Program-made: the position numbers and the translations under genes
DNA from: Methanobacteriota archaeon
Lineage (GTDB): Archaea > Thermoplasmatota > Poseidoniia > Poseidoniales > Thalassarchaeaceae
Direction of reading: 5' to 3'
DNA: 5,081 nt
NCBI GenBank assembly: GCA_002725475.1
Contig: PBPH01000105.1
Coordinates: forward strand, 1 to 5,081
Shown: one piece after another, positions 1 through 5,081 of the stretch
How the letters are laid out: every line of letters begins with the position of its first letter
How positions within the stretch are numbered: the stretch's first letter is position 1
Notes under the pieces: generated by a model
The model's input: only the letters and a program-made list of their open reading frames with translations
What the model was told of the DNA's origin: nothing
Database searches by the model: none

Positions 1-1
1 C

Positions 2-88
2 AGTGCCGATGAGATTCGCGATGCACTGGCTGCGATGGGTGTCTCGGTGAAAGACACACCAGACGGTGTTACTTGGGCATTAGAGTAA
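2..88 (+). CDS. cysS: Cysteinyl-tRNA synthetase, C-terminal end (partial, 5' end outside window)
   Basis: The open frame from base 2 to the TAA at 86-88 gives 28 residues beginning SADEIRDALAAMGVSVKD and ending DTPDGVTWALE. This matches the very end of bacterial cysteinyl-tRNA synthetases, where an 'aD.IRd.L...Gv.v.DtpdG..W' tail closes the C-terminal helical anticodon-binding region. The enzyme charges tRNA-Cys with cysteine in the cytoplasm. The HIGH/KMSKS catalytic motifs lie outside the window and cannot be checked. The gene converges on the helicase gene, with only 9 bases between the two stop codons, so there is no room for a separate terminator. GC is about 53% (46 of 87 bases), higher than a sampled line of the neighbour. 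The identification is from family memory of a short tail; the frame and stop are seen directly. Confidence 0.82.
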   Translation, partial: SADEIRDALAAMGVSVKDTPDGVTWALE

Positions 89-97
89 CACAAGAGT

Positions 98-3000
98 TCA
101 TTCATCGATATTGTTGGTGCGTGCTATTGCCCCAACAAGTTTCATGTTGATAATATTCACTTGACCAAAGATGAGCTGCCAATATTCATCAGAGAGTGGG
201 GCAAGTTGCTGATATGCCTTAGCGATTGTTGGTCGTGAATCACTGGATTTTGTTTCAACTCCGAGTGATGATAGATATGTTCTGTTCTCAGGGTTTGTTA
301 GATAAGTCCCACGCAGAGACACCTCGTATGCAATCAATACATTGAGCCATGTTTGAGACCCTGATTCTGCTTGTTTCAAAATCTGAGTTGTGAAAAATTG
401 TTGTGGCGTTTCCCAATATTGACCGAATCCCTGCTCCCCTTTTCCTGTTCCAATTGCGACAGCATCACTGATGCCATTATCGATGCACTTTACAATCGAA
501 GAACTGAATTCGGGTAAATCATTGGTGAATTCTATGGAACCAAGCTCATTGATTATCGGTGTTGCTAATGTACCATACAATATCGTGAGTATTGGAAGAT
601 CGTCATAAGTAAGGTTGACATTTGAGTCCACATTGAATTCCAGGTCCTGAATCAGTTCATCGAAAGGTATCAAGAGGCCGTCCCAATTTACACCTGTTAA
701 ACCAACAGTATCGATAGCATTCCGAATCTGACTGATGGTGCTATTACCAATTACACCATTATTAGCCTCAACATTGATGAGATTGAGTACTTCTTGTCTC
801 CCACCTTGTCGAATTGCGTCAACCCACTTTGTAACTTCCCCATCTCCTTCAACCTCAAGGATTTTCACAAGAACAGGTACGATTTGATACTTCTTGGCAA
901 TATCCTTTACAGATGCAACTTGGCTTGAATCTAAATTTTCGATGTTGTCAAAGTCATCCCAAAATTCAACCATCTTTTTAGAACCATATTCATAAGTTGA
1001 GCCAGAGGTGTTTTGAGAAAATATTTCTCTCATCTCCTTTAGATGGGGATGGGATTTTTGGAGTAATACTGACATCTTATCCCAGAAAACATTTGGGTAG
1101 GAAGAGCCTTTATGTTCGCCATGAACAAATCTAACGATTTGCATCAAGGAGTCCAATCGATTAGTATCTTCGATGTGGATTTTGTCGTCAAATGAAGAGT
1201 TTTCATTCCACCTATATTTGTGAATCCCTTGAGCGAAGTAAAAGGCCAGTTGTTGTTTTAGATTCAAAGATTGATAGCAGCCAATCAATGCTATGGAAGT
1301 TGTTGGGTTTTTGAGATACATTTTGAAGTTAATATTATCACGGGCCTTCTCAACCATTTTTGACATGATTTTTGAAGAGCGATCCTTTCCAAATATGGAG
1401 TTGATAAATGACAAATTTGTACCGCTAATGTTTTCCAATTCTCTTGAGTCAAAATCTGTTTTACCTGTGGCATCAATAAGTTTCTTCATCGCAGTTAGTG
1501 CTTGGACCTTTTGTTTGGTGTCATCGAGCGATGGAGGGTTTGATTCCATCACTAACTTAGACAAATCCTTCAACCTAGTCCAATCAATTGAATCGTTCTT
1601 TACAAGGAAATCTTTGAGATTAGACCACTCGAGATAACAATCCGAGATAGCCTTGGAGACGTCCCCGTTAGATTTTTTGTTGATGGCTGCAATTTTGGAA
1701 TTTGCCTGGCCTACAATTGCTTTTGAATCTCCAAGATTAATTAAGATTGAAGTAAACCTTTCGGCATCCTCTTCATCGCACTCATCCTGTTTCAGCATGT
1801 GATTAGCAAACTTTTTCTTTGCGGGGTCGTTATCTATCTTCTCAAACAATTGCAACTTGTGGCTATAAGTCCATTTTTGGAATACAGTGTTCGTCAATAA
1901 TTGAGAAGGGTCTGCCCCGAAATCCTTCGTGGCGAGTATGAACATCTCTATGTCGCCAGATATCATTTTCTTTGTGATAAATGAGCGGATACCGAGCAAT
2001 AGGTTGGGGCGTCGGGCGGCCGGGCACCGATCCAAGGGGGAATCTCCACGATTGCTCTTTTTCGCCAATTTCTTGACTTCTTCATTCCAATCCAACGGTT
2101 TTTCCACGTGGAGGCGAGCAACACAAAACATGAGAAACGCTTCAGGATCTGAAGTGTATAAGTCCGGTATTTTATCGCCCGAAATGGCATCCGTAATAAC
2201 GCGAAACACTTCTTTCCAATCTCTGCTATCTGTATGTAGAGCAGCGGATTTTTTCCAAGATCCTGTGGTTTCATAAAGTTGGCCCAATCGGTGTCCAAGA
2301 TTGTCCTGCTTTTTCTTATCTTGCTCGAATCTTGCCCTTCCCAATTGAATCTCGAATAATTCAATCTTAATTTCATTGAGCAGAGACTCTTGCTCAGATG
2401 AAGGTGGGCAAGCCTCTGCCGAACGCAAGGCACGCTCTAAGAAGGAGATATTGCCTGTGTTGAGACCATCTTTGAACAGATTTTTGGCCTTTTCGAGACT
2501 TGCTTCTTGCTCATCTAATATCTGCTTGAGTGCCTCGGTAAGGTCGAGAGTTTTGATTCCGGCTTGTGATGGCCAAGAGGTATTGCTCCAAACCTTTTCA
2601 ATCGTATCTGCATCATCAATAATGAGTAATTCTCGCTTGTGTCGTGTTATCGAAACAAACAATCTATTCAGGAAATACAGTTCAGCATATTGCTCTGGGA
2701 ATTTCGAATCATTACATGTTCCATTCTCATGCTTTTCAGAAATTGATGTGAAAATATCACTGAATTGTGATAGGAGATTTCCGAATCGATATAGCACTAC
2801 AGTTTCAAATTCTAGACCTTTAACGGTCTCTATTGAATAGATATCTACAGGGGGAGATTCAGGCAACAACCCTTTTTCTGTGTCATCTATATCTGGATTT
2901 TCTGACATGTCATCCGATGAAGAAACAATGCCCTGAATAACGGCGTCACGTTCACGGATTTCTCGCATTTCTAACTCATCACGTGCCCATGCAATGATAC

Positions 3001-4951
3001 CAATATTTCGAGTAAGAGCACCTTTGATGAAATCTGTAAGAACATCAGAATGTTCTGACTCTTCAGGATCATACTCAACGACGCGGACGACACCATCTCT
3101 AGCACCTGAGTATGTAGACATGTCAGGAGTGATGTCTCCGCGATTCATGTTAGTGTAGGCATTTCGTATGTGAATGATTGCGTTGGCGAAATCCACAGCT
3201 GTTGTGGGCATGCGGTGGGTCGCAGTCATTCTTTGCGGTTTGAGTTCAGTAAGTTTGAACCCTTCTTCTAGGATATAGGAAGAAATGAAAGCATGCAAAA
3301 TGCCCCATGCAAAACCAGTGGGGTTGACCGTTTGGAGTGGGTCTCCTGCGACGACCATTTGTGGCCATTCACCCTTTAGAAGATGAGTGAGAGTTTGAAA
3401 CTCTCGCTTCGTCAAATCCTGTGCTTCATCGATGTAGATTTCGTCATAGAGTGTGTATCCATGATTTTCATCCAAACCTTCCCAAGCGAATCGAACGAGA
3501 TCGAGATCATCGATGTAATTATTCTTCTTTCTCCACTTCTCATATTCTTCAAAGATTGCCAAACCTTCCTCAATTTCTTCCAGCTCCATACCTTCTGTAA
3601 AGTTCCTATTGATCAGTGTATCAGGGCCTCCCCTGAAATCAGAGATAGTCAAAGGATCATGCCCTGGTAACCCGTATCCTTGACCTTTGATGATTCCGCG
3701 AATGAAATACCAGGCCTGTTCTGCAGAAATTCCACGTGGAAGCCCCTGTTGAACAAAGAATTCGCTTTGGAACCTAGAGAACATCACAAAATTGTGGCGA
3801 CCGTCCATAGTATCAGGGATGGGGATTTGCTGTTTTCTCGAATCTGTCAAAAAGTCGTGATATACTTGGCGGGTGGGGATGTAATCAACGATTTCGATAT
3901 AATCTTTCAACCGGATATGGATATTTCTACCATCATCTAACTCACCGAACCAAGTCGGAGTCAAGATTTTGAGCAAATCATTCACGAACTTCCGAATGTT
4001 GTCAAGGACGCCACGACTATAGGCCATAACCAGAATTTTTGGGTGGGGTGCTGTATCACCTGACTTGGCTTGCGAGTAATGGTAATGCAAGCGCTGAACA
4101 ACGCGCATACCAAGAATAACTGATTTTCCTGAACCAGCATGCCCATCGATAAGTAAAGGTAGTGTGTCAGCAATTTGTAGATACTGATCCCAAGTAATAT
4201 TCAGATTGTGGTCCGCTCTTAGTTGATTTAGGAAGTCATCGACACCATGGTCTTCTGGGTCATCGCCAGGATCACCACCGGGATCACCACCGGGATCACC
4301 ACCGGGATCACCACCGGGATCACCACCTGCGGCACCAAATATACTGTCAACCATCTTCTTCAAATCTGAAAGATTACCCCAATGATGGTGTTCATTTCGA
4401 GTCACACTATCTTGAGTGATTGAAATCAATTCAGCATCAAAGTCGTGAATATCGTCTTCAGCGTAAATGGTTGCGCCCTCTCTGTGAGCAATCCTGCGAA
4501 CCTCTGCTTTCCACCTATCGTGATCTTTGGGTAAAACGTACCCCATCAATTTAACAACAGTAGTATTAGTTTCCGCACACACGTATGCAATGACGAAAAT
4601 CCGGCCACCAGAATCGCCCCAGTATGGCTTTTTGTTAATCGCAATCCCATCAGATGTTCTAGCAACACAATTTCCGGTTGAATTGCCACCTCCAACCAGT
4701 TCACCTTCATTCTTCCACCAATCGGGGTTCAGAAGATCCACGAACTCCTTCAGAAGATACAAAATCGCCTCCCTATGCTTTTTGTAATTCTTATTCATCC
4801 GATCGGATGCATCAGGATCAAATGCTGGCCTGAATTCTGTTTTCCCGTCGGCTTGACTCAGTGCTTCTTCGAAAACCTCGCGTAAATCTATCGCAAGTCT
4901 TTCTTTCTCCGCCTGACTGAAAATAGGAGGGGACTTCTTTCTTGTTGCCAC
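98..4951 (-). CDS. Giant UvrD/Rep-like SF1 helicase with unknown N-terminal domain and long helical C-terminus
   Basis: This 1617-residue protein is about twice the length of UvrD or Rep. The SF1A motifs are present in order: Q-motif region near W254/Q256, Walker A GHAGSGKS (270-277), motif Ia ILVMAYSRG (306-314), Walker B IYIDEAQD (505-512), motif III VVAGDPLQT (533-541), a 'THRMP' equivalent of the YRS motif (578-582), motif V ETVKGLEFE (708-716) and motif VI NRLFVSITR (762-770, candidate arginine finger R770). An ATP-dependent DNA or RNA translocase is therefore likely. Residues 1-205 and 796-1617 match no family I recognise. The start is GTG at 4949-4951: an in-frame stop lies eight codons upstream, and the first ATG is not until codon 52, which would remove helix-like sequence. 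A GGG lies 4 nt upstream of the GTG, a weak ribosome site. No frameshift or missing ATPase residue is seen. The biological role, perhaps defence, is inference. Confidence 0.9.
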   Translation of the reverse strand: MATRKKSPPIFSQAEKERLAIDLREVFEEALSQADGKTEFRPAFDPDASDRMNKNYKKHREAILYLLKEFVDLLNPDWWKNEGELVGGGNSTGNCVARTSDGIAINKKPYWGDSGGRIFVIAYVCAETNTTVVKLMGYVLPKDHDRWKAEVRRIAHREGATIYAEDDIHDFDAELISITQDSVTRNEHHHWGNLSDLKKMVDSIFGAAGGDPGGDPGGDPGGDPGGDPGDDPEDHGVDDFLNQLRADHNLNITWDQYLQIADTLPLLIDGHAGSGKSVILGMRVVQRLHYHYSQAKSGDTAPHPKILVMAYSRGVLDNIRKFVNDLLKILTPTWFGELDDGRNIHIRLKDYIEIVDYIPTRQVYHDFLTDSRKQQIPIPDTMDGRHNFVMFSRFQSEFFVQQGLPRGISAEQAWYFIRGIIKGQGYGLPGHDPLTISDFRGGPDTLINRNFTEGMELEEIEEGLAIFEEYEKWRKKNNYIDDLDLVRFAWEGLDENHGYTLYDEIYIDEAQDLTKREFQTLTHLLKGEWPQMVVAGDPLQTVNPTGFAWGILHAFISSYILEEGFKLTELKPQRMTATHRMPTTAVDFANAIIHIRNAYTNMNRGDITPDMSTYSGARDGVVRVVEYDPEESEHSDVLTDFIKGALTRNIGIIAWARDELEMREIRERDAVIQGIVSSSDDMSENPDIDDTEKGLLPESPPVDIYSIETVKGLEFETVVLYRFGNLLSQFSDIFTSISEKHENGTCNDSKFPEQYAELYFLNRLFVSITRHKRELLIIDDADTIEKVWSNTSWPSQAGIKTLDLTEALKQILDEQEASLEKAKNLFKDGLNTGNISFLERALRSAEACPPSSEQESLLNEIKIELFEIQLGRARFEQDKKKQDNLGHRLGQLYETTGSWKKSAALHTDSRDWKEVFRVITDAISGDKIPDLYTSDPEAFLMFCVARLHVEKPLDWNEEVKKLAKKSNRGDSPLDRCPAARRPNLLLGIRSFITKKMISGDIEMFILATKDFGADPSQLLTNTVFQKWTYSHKLQLFEKIDNDPAKKKFANHMLKQDECDEEDAERFTSILINLGDSKAIVGQANSKIAAINKKSNGDVSKAISDCYLEWSNLKDFLVKNDSIDWTRLKDLSKLVMESNPPSLDDTKQKVQALTAMKKLIDATGKTDFDSRELENISGTNLSFINSIFGKDRSSKIMSKMVEKARDNINFKMYLKNPTTSIALIGCYQSLNLKQQLAFYFAQGIHKYRWNENSSFDDKIHIEDTNRLDSLMQIVRFVHGEHKGSSYPNVFWDKMSVLLQKSHPHLKEMREIFSQNTSGSTYEYGSKKMVEFWDDFDNIENLDSSQVASVKDIAKKYQIVPVLVKILEVEGDGEVTKWVDAIRQGGRQEVLNLINVEANNGVIGNSTISQIRNAIDTVGLTGVNWDGLLIPFDELIQDLEFNVDSNVNLTYDDLPILTILYGTLATPIINELGSIEFTNDLPEFSSSIVKCIDNGISDAVAIGTGKGEQGFGQYWETPQQFFTTQILKQAESGSQTWLNVLIAYEVSLRGTYLTNPENRTYLSSLGVETKSSDSRPTIAKAYQQLAPLSDEYWQLIFGQVNIINMKLVGAIARTNNIDE
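101..2566 (-). other. Long C-terminal region, probably alpha-helical, TPR-like at its start (aa 796-1617)
   Basis: About 820 residues follow the helicase core and have no family I recognise. The first part looks like helical repeats: aa 815-849 (E..LEKAKNLF..GL...SFLERALRSAEACP) and aa 886-920 (HRLGQLYETTGSWKKSAALH...DWKEVFRVIT) follow the amphipathic spacing and G-W-K-A pattern of TPR or related alpha-solenoid repeats. Further on, charged helices alternate with short loops (for example 1040-1130 and 1140-1210). The end (1440-1617) is richer in hydrophobic segments but has no clear transmembrane span. I found no nuclease motif such as the terminal PD-(D/E)xK of AddA/RecB-type proteins. A protein-interaction or RNA/DNA-scaffolding role is inferred from the repeat-like pattern only. 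Confidence 0.5.
2567..4234 (-). other. SF1A (UvrD/Rep-like) helicase core, about aa 240-795
   Basis: This is the motor part of the giant protein. Lobe 1 runs from the Q-motif region (NITWDQYLQI, 251-260) through Walker A lysine K276 and Walker B D508-E509 to motif III (G536-Q540). The segment around 465-485 (EEYEKWRKKNNYIDDLDLVRFA) corresponds to the 'Y..W....DfdDLl' stretch that precedes Walker B in UvrD-type enzymes. Lobe 2 contains IGIIAWARDELE (650-661), motif V (708-716) and motif VI (762-770). An acidic stretch of about 30 residues (SSSDDMSENPDIDDTEK, 677-693, and flank) lies before motif V. All residues expected for ATP binding and hydrolysis are in place. Motif III departs from the usual GDxxQsIYxFRGA form, reading GDPLQTVNPTGFAWG. 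Translocation polarity and DNA/RNA preference cannot be read from the sequence. Confidence 0.88.
4268..4328 (-). repeat. 12-bp in-frame tandem repeat encoding a (GGDP)5 linker
   Basis: Five adjacent 12-base units (plus strand ggatcaccaccg) start at 4269, 4281, 4293, 4305 and 4317. The first four are identical and the fifth differs at its last base. Read on the coding strand they give GGT-GGT-GAT-CCN five times, residues 209-228. A degenerate sixth unit (GDDP, aa 229-232; codons GGC GAT GAC CCA) follows. The linker joins the N-terminal domain to the helicase core and should be flexible and acidic. Identity even at synonymous positions implies recent expansion by slippage or unequal recombination. 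As the unit is a multiple of three, copy-number change would lengthen or shorten the linker without breaking the frame. Confidence 0.95.
4337..4951 (-). other. N-terminal domain of unknown function (aa 1-205)
   Basis: This domain precedes the Gly-Asp-Pro linker of the giant helicase. It opens with a charged, probably helical stretch (aa 12-75, rich in E, K and R). A likely globular alpha/beta part follows: WWKNEGELVGGGNSTGN (78-94), a probable strand-turn run (CVARTSDGIAI, 95-105), the hydrophobic strand RIFVIAYVC (117-125), then VVKLMGYVLP (132-141). It ends in an acidic and histidine-bearing tail (EDDIHDFD 165-172, NEHHHWG 186-192). I see no PD-(D/E)xK, HNH, Toprim, phospholipase D or TIR signature. 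It could be a nucleic-acid or ligand sensor, or an unrecognised effector. The domain boundary is inferred from the low-complexity linker; its identity is unknown. Confidence 0.6.
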
Positions 4952-4954
4952 GTT

Positions 4955-4960
4955 TCCCGC
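4955..4960 (-). promoter_or_regulatory. Weak ribosome binding site of the helicase gene
   Basis: On the coding strand the sequence before the GTG start reads GCGGGAAAC-GTG. The GGG is the only purine run at usable distance (4 nt before the start) and is a poor match to the Shine-Dalgarno consensus. With the GTG start codon it suggests modest translation. It supports, but does not prove, the chosen start. Confidence 0.35.
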
Positions 4961-4971
4961 TTGAACAATGG

Positions 4972-4977
4972 ATTATA
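4972..4977 (-). promoter_or_regulatory. Candidate -10 box for the helicase gene
   Basis: The minus strand carries a perfect TATAAT, inside TATTATAATCC, 20 nt upstream of the GTG start. Transcription from it would begin near 4965 and give a very short leader of about a dozen bases. No good -35 box is present: at 17-nt spacing the hexamer is GAATTG, and the closest TTGACA-like hexamer (TTGTAA, 4992-4997) is only 14 nt away. In this AT-rich stretch a chance TATAAT is quite possible. Confidence 0.4.
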
Positions 4978-5019
4978 ATAATGATATTCAATTACAATTC
5001 TGACTAAGTGAGGGTGAAG

Positions 5020-5034
5020 TGGAAAACATTTCCA
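5020..5034. repeat. Short perfect inverted repeat (6-bp arms, 3-nt loop)
   Basis: The plus strand reads tggaaa-aca-tttcca, a perfect dyad with 6-bp arms about 45 bp upstream of the candidate -10 box of the helicase gene. It could be an operator half-site pair. It could also be a weak hairpin just after the possible upstream gene stop at 5037-5039. It is AT-rich and followed on neither strand by a T run, so an intrinsic terminator is unlikely. A dyad this size can arise by chance. Confidence 0.3.
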
Positions 5035-5036
5035 AG

Positions 5037-5081
5037 TTATTCATCCTGATTTCGCATGGATTGAATCGCCATCAGACTCAG
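5037..5081 (-). CDS. Possible C-terminal end of an upstream minus-strand gene (partial, uncertain)
   Basis: Reading leftwards from the window edge, one frame gives LSLMAIQSMRNQDE followed by TAA at 5037-5039. If real, this gene lies in the same orientation as the helicase gene, 85 bases upstream, and could be co-transcribed with it. Fourteen residues are too few to assign a family or even establish coding. Another minus-strand frame is open from the edge to a TGA at 5041-5043 (ESDGDSIHAKSG). On the plus strand a GTG at 5019-5021, after GAGGG, is open to the edge. The call is therefore only one of three options. Confidence 0.2.
   Translation of the reverse strand: MSLMAIQSMRNQDE

Noticed and set aside
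101..900. Possible C-terminal nuclease domain of the RecB/AddA type
   Set aside because: I looked for the spaced D...ExK pattern in the last third of the protein. EVEGDGEVTKW (1366-1376) has the wrong spacing and context, and nothing else fits.
1963..2433. Minus-strand 156-codon frame overlapping the helicase gene
   Set aside because: It is an alternative frame within the same coding strand and the main frame continues unbroken through it. The product is rich in Arg, Cys and Trp and looks like shadow translation; there is no sign of a frameshift.
2376..2840. Plus-strand open frame of 154 codons and other plus-strand frames at 1293-1637, 1929-2276, 3383-3670, 3680-3940 and 4527-4787
   Set aside because: All lie antisense inside the continuous helicase frame, whose conserved motifs prove the coding strand in several of these places. 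Their translations are rich in Ser, Cys and Phe with no recognisable domain.
4268..4328. Tandem repeat considered as a CRISPR array or iteron origin
   Set aside because: The units are directly adjacent, only 12 bp, without spacers, and encode an in-frame GGDP linker.
4961..4991. Inverted pair ttgaa / ttcaa around the -10 region as an operator
   Set aside because: The arms are only 5 bp with a 21-base gap in AT-rich sequence, well within chance.
5019..5081. Divergent plus-strand gene starting at GTG 5019-5021 (VENISKLFILISHG...)
   Set aside because: The frame is open to the edge with GAGGG four bases upstream, but only 21 codons are visible, spacing to the start is short and no family is recognised. 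It competes with two open minus-strand frames, so it was not listed as a gene.

Overview
The window is bacterial DNA dominated by one very large minus-strand gene (98-4951, 1617 codons). It encodes a UvrD/Rep-type superfamily 1 helicase core set between an unrecognised N-terminal domain and a roughly 820-residue C-terminal region that looks helical. The host cannot be named. A GTG start, tight gene packing and a bacterial-type cysteinyl-tRNA synthetase tail point to a bacterium. The cysS tail is about 53% GC by count, while a sampled line of the large gene is about 42% GC. This mild contrast would fit an acquired accessory gene beside a housekeeping gene, but it rests on very little sequence.

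Layout: positions 2-88 (+) hold the last 28 codons of a cysS-like gene. Nine bases separate its stop from the stop of the convergent helicase gene. The helicase gene reads leftwards from 4951. Its product has, in order: an unknown N-terminal domain (about aa 1-205), a low-complexity Gly-Gly-Asp-Pro linker encoded by a 12-bp tandem repeat, a complete set of SF1 helicase motifs (aa 240-795), and a long C-terminal tail with TPR-like sequence at its start (aa 796-1617). The last 130 bases (4952-5081) lie upstream of this gene. They hold a candidate -10 box, a small perfect dyad and possibly the last 14 codons of another minus-strand gene that runs out of the window.

The multi-domain architecture suggests an ATP-driven nucleic-acid motor with attached recognition, scaffold or effector parts. 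Such proteins often occur in accessory or defence loci, but nothing within the window proves that role. No phage, transposase, CRISPR or RNA gene was found. Every other open frame of 60 codons or more lies inside the large gene and is treated as a shadow.
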